Shown here piece by piece: positions 42,526-50,187 of a stretch of 64,000 nt of DNA (the stretch's first letter is position 1; each line of letters begins with the position of its first letter). The DNA is from Acidimicrobiales bacterium. GTDB taxonomy: Bacteria; Actinomycetota; Acidimicrobiia; Acidimicrobiales; Aldehydirespiratoraceae. The notes below the pieces were generated by a model, which saw only the letters and a program-made list of their open reading frames with translations, was not told the DNA's origin and did no database searches. The translations under genes and the position numbers were made by a program. The stretch spans positions 256,181 to 320,180 of the forward strand of contig JAQWMR010000013.1 of NCBI GenBank assembly GCA_029246685.1, in the 5' to 3' direction.

Positions 42526-43893
42526 GTGAAAGGTTCCGATCCGAGACCAGGCGTGGTGTGGTTCCGGCGCGACCTTCGCCTCGACGACAACCGCGCGTGG
42601 GCAGCAGCAACCGCAGCCCACAACGAGGTCATTGCGCTGTTCGTCCTCGAACCGAGACTGATGGACGCGGCCGGACAGATCCGTCGCGATCAACTCCTCG
42701 CCCATCTCGACGCACTCCACCAAGACTTGAAGGCCCTCGGCGGAGGCCTCGTCGTTCGGCCCGGTCCCGCCACCTCCGCCGTCCCGATCGCGGTCGCAGA
42801 TTGCGAAGCCGCAGCGCTTTACTACAACATCGACGTCACCCCCTTCTCGATCGAAAGGGACGACGCGGTTGCGAAGGCTCTTGCGGTACGGGTCCACGGC
42901 TTCAATGGGCTTACCGTGCACGAACCCGGAGCCGTTCTCACCAAGAAAGGGACCCTGTCCCAGGTCTTCGCCCCCTTCTACAAGACTTGGACCGCCACGC
43001 CGCTCGCACCGTGGCCCTCACCGGGCCCGGGCCGACCAGTCATCATGTCCGGTGACGCGATCCCCGATCCCGAAGGGCCGATCTACCAGCCCCCCGGGGA
43101 ATCCGGAGCGTGGCAACGGGTCACCGCGTGGCTCGAACACGTCGACGACTACCCAGACACCCGCGACCTGCCGGCGATCCCCGGCACCTCCGAACTCTCG
43201 GCCGACCTCAAGTTCGGCACGCTCGCGGCCCGCACCGTCGTCGACGTCGTCGGCACCCAGACGCCCGGGCGCGCTGCGTTCGTGCGCCAGGTCGCATGGC
43301 GCGACTGGTGGGCCCACACTCTTGCTCTGCGTCCCGATCTCCCCGACGTGGCTCTCAAGCCGCAGTACAACAACATCGCATGGCGCGACGACCCCGACGG
43401 TTTCCGGCGCTGGTGCGCCGGCCTGACCGGCTACCCGATCGTCGACGCCGGCATGCGTCAGCTGCTCCAGACCGGGTGGATGCACAACCGGGTACGGATG
43501 ATCTGCGCCAGTTTCCTGGTAAAAGACCTCCTGATCGACTGGCGCAAAGGGGAACGCTTCTTCCGCCATCACCTCGTCGACGCCGACATCGCCCAGAACG
43601 CCGGCAACTGGCAATGGGCCGCCGGAACCGGCCCCGACGCCGCCCCCTACTTCCGCGTGTTCAACCCCACCACCCAGGGACAGAAGTTCGACCCCCAAGG
43701 CGACTACGTCCGGCGCTGGATACCCGAGCTCTCCGGCCTTCCCACTCCGGCCATCCACCAACCCCACAACGCCGACCCCAGCAAACTCGCCAGCGCGGAA
43801 GTGATCCTCGGCCAGACCTACCCTGCGCCGGTCGTCGACCACGCCGAAGCTCGAACCCGCGCCCTGCAGACGTACAAACGCGCCCTCACCTGA
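42526..43893 (+). CDS. phr: Deoxyribodipyrimidine photolyase (class I CPD-type)
   Basis: A 455-aa flavin photolyase that repairs UV-made pyrimidine dimers using blue light and reduced FAD. The N-terminal antenna domain starts VVWFRRDLRLDDNRAWAAA. The FAD/DNA domain carries FVRQVAWRDWW, GYPIVDAGMRQLLQTGWMHN, RVRMICASFLVKDLLIDWR and DADIAQNAGNWQWAAGTG, DAAPYFRVFNP, all typical of CPD photolyases, including the NWQW element. The GTG at 42526 matches the normal N-terminus; the longer in-frame extension is antisense to the SRPBCC gene. It is followed by an SRPBCC protein and a DUF2867 SDR. Confidence 0.95.
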   Translation: MKGSDPRPGVVWFRRDLRLDDNRAWAAATAAHNEVIALFVLEPRLMDAAGQIRRDQLLAHLDALHQDLKALGGGLVVRPGPATSAVPIAVADCEAAALYYNIDVTPFSIERDDAVAKALAVRVHGFNGLTVHEPGAVLTKKGTLSQVFAPFYKTWTATPLAPWPSPGPGRPVIMSGDAIPDPEGPIYQPPGESGAWQRVTAWLEHVDDYPDTRDLPAIPGTSELSADLKFGTLAARTVVDVVGTQTPGRAAFVRQVAWRDWWAHTLALRPDLPDVALKPQYNNIAWRDDPDGFRRWCAGLTGYPIVDAGMRQLLQTGWMHNRVRMICASFLVKDLLIDWRKGERFFRHHLVDADIAQNAGNWQWAAGTGPDAAPYFRVFNPTTQGQKFDPQGDYVRRWIPELSGLPTPAIHQPHNADPSKLASAEVILGQTYPAPVVDHAEARTRALQTYKRALT

Positions 43894-43947
43894 CCCCACG
43901 TACGTCCTCTCGCTCTGATCCGAGCGCACCACCGTTACGGTGATCGA

Positions 43948-44340
43948 GTGAAGCGGCTCTGGATCCATCGTGATATCGACGCACCGGCCGAGACTGTCTG
44001 GGAGCTGTTGACAAACCCGAACAAATGGCCTGTGTGGGGTCCGACCGTGAGCGGAGCCAACCTGAAGGCTCAGAGCTTGTCGGCGGGCGCGACGGGGACG
44101 GTTACAACGGTCCTCGGTCGAGGCCTCGGGTTCGAGGTCACGGCCTTCGAGGAAGGCTCCCGCTGGGCGTGGAAGGTCGCCGGAATTCCTGCGACCGATC
44201 ACGTCGTGGAGCACGTCGGGCCCGATCGGTGTCGGGTCGGGTTCGGGGTCCCCTGGCCGGCCGCGCCCTACTTGGCCGTGTGCCGGGTCGCGCTGCGTCG
44301 AATCGATGAGTTGGCGAGCCTCGAGAGGGCAGTGACATGA
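43948..44340 (+). CDS. SRPBCC-family protein
   Basis: A 130-aa START-like protein starting at GTG: WIHRDIDAPAETVWELLTNP is the first strand-helix of the fold, and FEVTAFEEGSRWAWKVAG and the C-terminal helix LAVCRVALRRIDELASLE complete it. Its stop overlaps the start of the DUF2867 SDR by four bases. It lies 54 bp after the photolyase, so the three may be one light-induced transcript. Confidence 0.83.
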   Translation: MKRLWIHRDIDAPAETVWELLTNPNKWPVWGPTVSGANLKAQSLSAGATGTVTTVLGRGLGFEVTAFEEGSRWAWKVAGIPATDHVVEHVGPDRCRVGFGVPWPAAPYLAVCRVALRRIDELASLERAVT

Positions 44341-45884
44341 AGATCGCAGTGATCGGCTCGACCGGCTATGTGGGTGGGCGGCTCGTGCCTGAGCTGTTGG
44401 CTGCCGGTCACGAGGTGCGCTGCCTGGCCCGCAATCCTGATCGCCTCAGTGGTGTCGAATGGCGGCCCGAGGTCGAGGTCATGACCGCCGACGTCTTGGA
44501 CCAGGAGTCACTCGACGCCGCTCTGAGCGGCATCGAAGCCGTCTACTACTTGGTTCATGCCATGGGTCACGCCGGCGACTTCGAGCAAACCGACCGCATC
44601 GGTGCCGAGAACACACGTCTCGCGGCAGAGAAGACGGGCGTGGCCCGCATCATCTACCTCGGTGGCTTGGGAGAAGACGAACCCGACCACCTCTCGGACC
44701 ATCTCGCTAGCCGACATGAAGTCGGCCACGTCCTGGCCTCCGGCACCGTGCCTGTCACCGAGCTCCGCGCTGCCGTCATCATCGGCTCCGGCAGTGCATC
44801 GTTCGAGATGCTGCGCCACCTCGACGAGGTGCTCCCGGCGATGATCTGCCCCCGTTGGGTCACCAAGACCAAGTGTCAGCCCATCGCCATCGCCGATGTC
44901 CTGCACTACCTCGTCGCCGTCGTGGACGACCCGGCGGCCGCTGGCCAGATCCTCGAGATCGGCGGCCCCGACGTGTTGACCTACCGAGACATGATGGACC
45001 GCTACGCCGCCATCGCCGGCCTCCGGCGCCGACTCATCATCCCCGTGCCGTTGCTCACACCGCGGCTCTCGTCTCATTGGGTGAACCTGGTGACCCCGCT
45101 CCCCTATGCCCTGGCCCGCCCCCTCGTCGACAGCCTCATCAACGACGTCATCGTCCATCCCGAACGCGACATCCGCCGGCTCGTCGACCACCAGCCCCAC
45201 ACTCTCGACGAGGCCATCGAACAAGCCCTTGCCGTAGTTGGGGATCTCGAGATCAAGACCAGCTGGATGGACAGCGCCCCTATCAACACACCCGCGTCAC
45301 CAATGCCCCAGGACCCCGACTGGGCTGGCGGGACGATCTACCAGGACACCCAACAGGTAGCCACTACTTCCGCCAGCAGAGCCACTGTCTTTGCGACCGT
45401 GGCAGGCATCGGCGGCGCCCGGGGTTGGTACTTCGCCAACCCGCTGTGGGCGTCGCGGGGCTGGCTCGACAAGCTCATCGGCGGAGTGGGGATGCGACGA
45501 GGCCGCCGACACCCCGACCACCTGCGCGTCGGCGACGCATTGGATTTCTTCCGCGTTGAAGCCTACGAACCACCCAGCCTGCTCCGCCTCCGAGCCGAGA
45601 TGAAGGTCCCCGGCGACGCCTGGCTCGAATGGCGCATCACCGAGAACGACGACGGCGCCTCCGAGTTGCGCCAGCTGGCGCGATTCCACCCACGCGGCGT
45701 CACCGGACGCGCCTACTGGTGGGTTCTGCTACCCATCCACAAGATCATCTGGAAACAGCTCACAGAGCGCCTCGTCGCTGCCGCCGAAGAGGAGGCCGCC
45801 TCAGAGGCTGCCGCCGAATATGGCGGGGCACAGGTAGATGGGGCAGCCGGGGGCCCGGTCAGAGGTCCTGACGGGGCTCGATGA
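44337..45884 (+). CDS. NAD(P)-binding SDR with C-terminal DUF2867 domain
   Basis: A 515-aa two-domain protein. Residues 1-300 are an atypical extended SDR with GSTGYVGGRLVPEL (cofactor) and YYLVHAMGHAGDFEQTD. Residues 330-490 form a DUF2867 (SRPBCC-like) domain with GGARGWYFANPLWASRGWLD, GVGMRRGRRHPDHLRVGDA and the WWVLLPIHKIIWKQL helix. This fusion is widespread next to photolyase genes in bacteria, and its function is unknown. It converges with the ferredoxin gene, overlapping by 26 nt. Confidence 0.9.
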   Translation: MKIAVIGSTGYVGGRLVPELLAAGHEVRCLARNPDRLSGVEWRPEVEVMTADVLDQESLDAALSGIEAVYYLVHAMGHAGDFEQTDRIGAENTRLAAEKTGVARIIYLGGLGEDEPDHLSDHLASRHEVGHVLASGTVPVTELRAAVIIGSGSASFEMLRHLDEVLPAMICPRWVTKTKCQPIAIADVLHYLVAVVDDPAAAGQILEIGGPDVLTYRDMMDRYAAIAGLRRRLIIPVPLLTPRLSSHWVNLVTPLPYALARPLVDSLINDVIVHPERDIRRLVDHQPHTLDEAIEQALAVVGDLEIKTSWMDSAPINTPASPMPQDPDWAGGTIYQDTQQVATTSASRATVFATVAGIGGARGWYFANPLWASRGWLDKLIGGVGMRRGRRHPDHLRVGDALDFFRVEAYEPPSLLRLRAEMKVPGDAWLEWRITENDDGASELRQLARFHPRGVTGRAYWWVLLPIHKIIWKQLTERLVAAAEEEAASEAAAEYGGAQVDGAAGGPVRGPDGAR

Positions 45885-46191
45885 AGATGCACTCGCCCGG
45901 GCACGCCAAGGCTGCGGTGATCACCGCAGCCTCGTCTCTGGCGGCGACTCGAGCCAGGCCGGTCTGCTGACCGGGGTCGTTCATCACCTCATCACCCTCG
46001 TGTACGTAGGCGATACCGTCGTCGAGGATGACGAAGACGTCGGCGCAGAGATCCTCGCAGATCCCGTCGCCAGTGCAGAGATCCTGATCGATCCACACTC
46101 TCGTGGCGGCGGAGCGCAACCGCTCCTCGGCGAGGGCGCTGGTCTGGGGCCGCTCGCCTCGGGGGTGACTCAGCGACCTCTGGGCGCTCAT
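45859..46191 (-). CDS. [3Fe-4S]/[4Fe-4S] single-cluster ferredoxin
   Basis: A 110-aa protein with cluster motif CTGDGICEDLC (Cx5CxxxC) and distal CPGEC, the arrangement of P450-partner ferredoxins. About 40 residues precede the ferredoxin core, and a GTG/ATG nearer the core is possible. ATG 46191 overlaps the stop of the membrane-protein gene upstream. No cytochrome P450 or ferredoxin reductase is in the window; an electron acceptor could be the neighbouring oxidoreductases. It belongs to a four-gene minus-strand operon with 4-bp overlaps. Confidence 0.85.
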   Translation of the reverse strand: MSAQRSLSHPRGERPQTSALAEERLRSAATRVWIDQDLCTGDGICEDLCADVFVILDDGIAYVHEGDEVMNDPGQQTGLARVAARDEAAVITAALACPGECIFIEPRQDL

Positions 46192-46613
46192 GTGGCCAGG
46201 ACCCACGCCAAGACCAGCCCACGCGCGGTCCACGCAACCGTCCGAAACCAGTTGCCTCTCACCAGCCGCTGGGCAACCCCGCTGTCGTGGTGCTCGGCGA
46301 GTTGAGCATGCAACGGCACCTGCACCAGCACCGTGGACAGCAGTGCCACAGCCAACCAGCCGGCCGCCAGCCACGCGCTCCAGGCGGGCATGGTCTCGGG
46401 TCGATCGACCAGCAGGATCAGCGCGGTGGCACCCTCGGCCGCCATCAGCGGCCCAACGATCCAGCTGATCCGTCGCTGATGGTCAGCAGCGGCGGTGGCC
46501 GGTGCCAGTGCCGAGTAGGTGGCCAGCATCGGGTAGTGGACGATCTGCACCATCCAGATGAGCCCGACCATGGACCAAGTGGCTGCCGTGCTGACCACCA
46601 GCGCGGTCATCAT
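46188..46613 (-). CDS. Four-helix integral membrane protein (DUF1772-like)
   Basis: A 141-aa protein with four hydrophobic segments: the first about 4-22 with WMVQIVHYPMLATYSA after it, then WIVGPLMAAEGATALILLV, WLAAGWLAVALLSTVLVQV and the C-terminal TARGLVLAWVLA. The HYP motif after the first helix and the layout fit small DUF1772/anthrone-oxygenase-like membrane proteins. Function unknown. It overlaps the flanking SDR and ferredoxin genes by 4 bp. Confidence 0.8.
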   Translation of the reverse strand: MMTALVVSTAATWSMVGLIWMVQIVHYPMLATYSALAPATAAADHQRRISWIVGPLMAAEGATALILLVDRPETMPAWSAWLAAGWLAVALLSTVLVQVPLHAQLAEHHDSGVAQRLVRGNWFRTVAWTARGLVLAWVLAT

Positions 46614-47317
46614 GGGCCGAACGCCGTACTCGGGAGATCGGTGGTATCGCCGGCGATCGCCGCACCGATCGTGGCCGCCACCGAGACTGGGTTCAGCCCC
46701 GCGGGCATTTTGGGCGCCCGGCCCTCGACGGCTCGATCGGTGAGCCCGGTCTCGGTGTGGGGTGGGCGGGCATCGATGACCCGAACCCTGCGTCGACGGG
46801 CCTCACGGCCTAGGGCCTCGTCGAACGACCGCACCGCGGCCTTGGAGGCTCCGTAGGCGGCCATGCCGGGGAGGTTCTGTTCAGCGATCACGCCGGAGAT
46901 GTTGACGATGACGCCGCCTTCGCCCAGCGCGCCGAGCGCGGCCTTCGCCAGCCAGATGGGAATGAATGTGTTGGTCATGAACAGCTCCTCCATGGCGTCG
47001 ACGGAGAGCTCATCCACCGGGCCGAATGCCACCACGCCGATCGCGTTCACCACAACGTCCAGTCGGCCCGCATGCGCGACCGCTGCGCCCACTGCGGCGA
47101 CGCACGAGTCCGGGTGTCGCAGGTCCAAGGCCACGCGATGCCCCGGTACGTCGAGGGCAGCCAATCGGTCCTGCCGGCGGGAAACCAGCGTGAGCGTTGC
47201 CCCCCGCTGGGCGAGGTCCCTCGCAATGGCTGATCCCAGACCACCGGTCGCGCCGACAACGAGTACCGACGAACCGCGAAGGCCGCGATCGGCGCTGGCT
47301 AGCTGGGCGGTGGTCAT
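46610..47317 (-). CDS. SDR-family oxidoreductase
   Basis: A 235-aa classical SDR with GATGGLG, VNAIGVV, serine region NISGVIAEQNLPGMA and YGASKAAVRSFDEAL (intact Tyr/Lys). It starts at ATG 47317, overlapping the DUF2071 stop. C-terminal DARPPHTETGL replaces the more usual PG motif. The operon order DUF2071, SDR, membrane protein, ferredoxin suggests a redox modification of a membrane or lipid component; inference only. Confidence 0.9.
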   Translation of the reverse strand: MTTAQLASADRGLRGSSVLVVGATGGLGSAIARDLAQRGATLTLVSRRQDRLAALDVPGHRVALDLRHPDSCVAAVGAAVAHAGRLDVVVNAIGVVAFGPVDELSVDAMEELFMTNTFIPIWLAKAALGALGEGGVIVNISGVIAEQNLPGMAAYGASKAAVRSFDEALGREARRRRVRVIDARPPHTETGLTDRAVEGRAPKMPAGLNPVSVAATIGAAIAGDTTDLPSTAFGP

Positions 47318-48171
47318 CGGGAGTCCTTGTCGGGCACGTTCTGGAACCATCCGACTTCGACATCCACACCCGGCGAATACCGTGCGTGGGGTGACCCCTC
47401 CGGCGCAGGGAGCCCGGCCGCCTCCAGCACGTTCTGGTCAATCACGACGTCGCTGACACGCTGCAGCGGCCATCTCCGATGACGCACCTCGCCATACCGG
47501 AGCTGTGCGTGACGTTGGGTCAGCAAGGCCCACCGGGCGGACAGGAAGTGATCGAGTTCGCTGACCTCGTCGTCTTCGACCGCTTCCCCGACAGTGAACG
47601 CCATGTCGGCGAACACATCCGCGCTCCCGGTCCAGCGTCGGGTCATCTCGTACCGATGCCGGTCGCCGTCACGCGTGTGGGTGGCTCTGGCCCAGCAGTA
47701 TGGGAGCGCAAATACCGATCGAGCGACCGCGACGATGACCGAACGGGGCACATCGAGCGAGAAGAACCAGACCGCTCGCCGGCCCTGCGGGTCAATGACA
47801 TAGGTCCGGACGTTGATCTCGATGAAGCTGCCGAGCCACGGCACGGACGGCGTCGGCCCCAACCGCACATTGCGCATCTCGAAGGGGATCAAACCCACCC
47901 AGGCACTGCCGTCGAAGGTGTCCACTCGGACACCGGAAGGAAGCCGCTCTTGGATGATCTCGGGCCTGTACCGCCAGTGGAAGTAGGCCAGCTCGTCCCA
48001 TTGCTGGCGCAGCACCGCTCGCCGAAGCCGATTCGGGGGGTGCGGGCTGACGGGTTCGACGGTGATGGACACGGGTGACTCGGCAATCAGGCGAGCGGAG
48101 GGACGGTTGGTCACTGGTGTGACCTCCACGCTGAGGAGGGTCTCACTCTCTTCTACGTCCGGGCTTGGCAC
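47314..48171 (-). CDS. DUF2071 (YqjF/COG3361) protein
   Basis: A 285-aa protein with the DUF2071 pattern: QQWDELAYFHWRYRPEIIQE, GSAWVGLIPFEMRNVRLGP, VRTYVIDPQGRRAVWFFSLD, VFALPYCWARATH and RWALLTQRHAQLRYGEVRH. It starts at GTG 48171. The biochemical role is unknown; members are often near photolyases and stress genes. A decayed second copy of this gene lies at 51835-52038. The 14-bp palindrome at 48201 lies 30 bp upstream and could be an operator for the operon. Confidence 0.85.
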   Translation of the reverse strand: MPSPDVEESETLLSVEVTPVTNRPSARLIAESPVSITVEPVSPHPPNRLRRAVLRQQWDELAYFHWRYRPEIIQERLPSGVRVDTFDGSAWVGLIPFEMRNVRLGPTPSVPWLGSFIEINVRTYVIDPQGRRAVWFFSLDVPRSVIVAVARSVFALPYCWARATHTRDGDRHRYEMTRRWTGSADVFADMAFTVGEAVEDDEVSELDHFLSARWALLTQRHAQLRYGEVRHRRWPLQRVSDVVIDQNVLEAAGLPAPEGSPHARYSPGVDVEVGWFQNVPDKDSR

Positions 48172-48200
48172 TACAGATGCCCCTCAGCGGCGTTGCCGGT

Positions 48201-48214
48201 GTGTCATGGGACAC
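48201..48214. promoter_or_regulatory. Possible operator palindrome upstream of DUF2071 operon
   Basis: GTGTC-ATGG-GACAC is a perfect 5-4-5 inverted repeat 30 bp before the DUF2071 start codon. The size and position suit a dimeric repressor, but such a short palindrome can also occur by chance. Confidence 0.3.
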
Positions 48215-48215
48215 C

Positions 48216-48440
48216 TCAGTGCAGGGCCGGGCACCGCTGTAGTTCTATGGTCGCGTTCCGGACTGCGGGTTCGATGCCGGCATCGAGGGTTCCGGGACAG
48301 GCCGCGGCGATCAGTGCCGAGCCATCGGGCGCGTATTCGGGCGCAACGTTGGTCATCAGAGCGATGTCGAGTGCCGGTCCGCGCCCGGTGCCGTCCAGGA
48401 CGATGTAGCGGTCCGGGATCGCTGGGGTAGCGTCGGCCAC
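48216..48440 (-). pseudogene. Fragment of an FAD/NAD(P)-binding amine-oxidase-like protein
   Basis: The frame from GTG 48440 reads VADATPAIPDRYIVLDGTGR, GPALDIALMTNVAPEYAPDG, SALIAAACPGTL, resembling an internal to C-terminal segment of flavin-dependent desaturase/amine-oxidase-type proteins (the N-V-A-P-x-Y-A-P-x-G-x-A-L-I pattern). The Rossmann FAD domain and most of the chain are missing. It is probably what remains after the heliorhodopsin genes or a deletion replaced the rest. A 74-aa functional protein is unlikely. Confidence 0.6.
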
Positions 48441-48441
48441 T

Positions 48442-49218
48442 ATGTCCAACAACGGCCAATTCGCCTCGCTCCGCCGCTGGAACATCGGCGTCGGCGTCAC
48501 CCACCTGATCCAGGCCGTGGCCGTCCTCTCGCTGAGCAACGGCTTCGCGATCCCGGTCCAGGCCAAGGTCCAGGACGGACCACCAGGCACTGCGCTCACC
48601 ATCGACAAGGTCTTCTTCGACCTTCGGTTCTCTGCCGCCATCAGCCTGTTCCTGCTGCTCGCAGCCGCCGATCACCTTCTGATGGCCACGCCGCGCATCG
48701 CCGGGTGGTATCAGACAAACCTCAAACGAGGCATCAACCACGCGCGCTGGATCGAGTACTCAGTGAGTGCGTCGCTGATGATCGTGCTGATCGCCATGCT
48801 CACCGGCATCACCAACCTCTACGCCCTCATCGGCCTGTTCGCCGTCAACGCCGCAATGATCCTGTTCGGCTGGCTCATGGAAGCTTCCAACCCACCCGAC
48901 CGTACGACCACTACCTGGACCCCTTTCCTGTTCGGATGCATGGTGGGCATCGTCCCCTGGATCGTCATCACCATCGCCCTCGTAACCGCGCAATCGGAAG
49001 GCGACGGCGTCCCCGGCTTCGTGTACGGCATCTTCGTGTCGCTCTTCGTCCTCTTCAACTGCTTCGCCCTCAACCAATGGCTCCAGTACCGACGAAACGG
49101 ACGCTTCGCCGACTACCTGTTCGGCGAACGCGTGTACCTCATCCTGAGCCTCCTGGCCAAGAGCGCTCTCGCCTGGCAGGTCTTCGCCGGCACGCTGGCC
49201 GACTCAGCAGCGACATGA
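48442..49218 (+). CDS. Heliorhodopsin
   Basis: A 258-aa seven-helix retinal protein of the heliorhodopsin family, whose founding member is 48C12. Lys240 (SLLAKSALAWQVFAGTL) is the retinal Schiff-base lysine, Glu105 (RWIEYSVSASLMIVLIA) the counterion, and His21 and His78 match the two conserved pocket histidines. NAAMILFGWLMEA, PFLFGCMVGIVPWI and VPGFVYGIFVSLFVLFN are near-invariant family blocks. Heliorhodopsins have inverted topology, do not pump ions and are thought to signal; some bind photolyase or other enzymes. The stop overlaps the MpaB-like oxygenase start (ATGA). No retinal synthesis gene (blh/crt) is in the window. Confidence 0.97.
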   Translation: MSNNGQFASLRRWNIGVGVTHLIQAVAVLSLSNGFAIPVQAKVQDGPPGTALTIDKVFFDLRFSAAISLFLLLAAADHLLMATPRIAGWYQTNLKRGINHARWIEYSVSASLMIVLIAMLTGITNLYALIGLFAVNAAMILFGWLMEASNPPDRTTTTWTPFLFGCMVGIVPWIVITIALVTAQSEGDGVPGFVYGIFVSLFVLFNCFALNQWLQYRRNGRFADYLFGERVYLILSLLAKSALAWQVFAGTLADSAAT

Positions 49219-50156
49219 TCTCAAGACTGAAAGACCGAGTCGTGGGCTCGACAACGTCACTGTTTTCCCACGGCCCCCAACCGCTCGAGCACACACTCAG
49301 CTACGCCGGCGACCCCGGATTGCTGGGACCCGGGTCAGTCTCGTGGCAGGTCATCGGCGACGCTGCAGCATTCGTGGGTGGCATACGCGCTCTGATCGTG
49401 CAGACAGCGCACCCTGAAGTCGTCGCTGGCGTGGAGCAACACTCGCGCTACAAGAGCGACCCCCTCGGACGCCTCTCACGCACAGCGGTGTACGTCACCG
49501 AAACTACCTACGGAGCGATCCCCGAGGTCGAAGCCGCAGTCGCGGCGGCCCGCCAGGCACACGCCCCTGTTCGCGGCCACTCCGAACGCAACAAGGCATA
49601 CAGCGCCGGCCATCCAGCGATGGCCGCTTGGGTTCACAACGTCTTGACAGACTCCTTCCTCGCCGCCTTCCAGGCCTACGGCCCACGAACCTTGACTGCC
49701 ACCGAGGCCGACTGCTTCGTTGAAGAACAGACCCGAATTGGCGCCCTGCTCGACGCGTCCCCGCTGCCTGGGAGCGCCGACGAGCTGACCCGCTGGATCA
49801 GCCACCATCCAGAGCTCGCCTGCTCATCCGCCCAGGCTCAGGCCATCGAGTTCCTCCGCAACCCGCCGCTGCCTCCTCCAGTGCGAATCGGATACCGGCT
49901 TCTCTTCAACGCCGCCATCGCAACCCTGCCTCCCTCCATTTGCGACATCGTTGGGCTGACGCCGACTACGCGCGGCGAGCGGGTCGGCCGAGCCAGCGTC
50001 CGCAGCCTGCGCTGGGCCCTCGGATCGTCGCCGTCTTGGCACCTCGCGCTTGTTCGAACCAGCGCCCCCGTACCGCCCAATCTGTTCCGCCAACCGCTCC
50101 CCACCAACACGCCCCGAGTATCGCATCGCAACCGTCGAAGGACGATGCCCTCATGA
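49215..50156 (+). CDS. Oxygenase MpaB/DUF2236-family protein
   Basis: A 313-aa protein beginning at ATG 49215, within the heliorhodopsin stop. The family blocks are VIGDAAAFVGGIRALIVQTA, HPEVVAGVEQHSRYKSDPLG, RLSRTAVYVTETTYG, and an HSERNKAYSAGHPAMAAW segment. DUF2236 proteins are helical, heme-b-binding oxygenases related to latex-clearing protein (Lcp) and fungal MpaB, cleaving double bonds of isoprenoids. The overlap with heliorhodopsin implies co-translation. An isoprenoid-cleaving enzyme next to a retinal protein is suggestive but not proof of retinal supply. Confidence 0.88.
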   Translation: MISRLKDRVVGSTTSLFSHGPQPLEHTLSYAGDPGLLGPGSVSWQVIGDAAAFVGGIRALIVQTAHPEVVAGVEQHSRYKSDPLGRLSRTAVYVTETTYGAIPEVEAAVAAARQAHAPVRGHSERNKAYSAGHPAMAAWVHNVLTDSFLAAFQAYGPRTLTATEADCFVEEQTRIGALLDASPLPGSADELTRWISHHPELACSSAQAQAIEFLRNPPLPPPVRIGYRLLFNAAIATLPPSICDIVGLTPTTRGERVGRASVRSLRWALGSSPSWHLALVRTSAPVPPNLFRQPLPTNTPRVSHRNRRRTMPS

Positions 50157-50187
50157 CTCGCCCGCTGACCCGAAGCCAGCTCTAACG

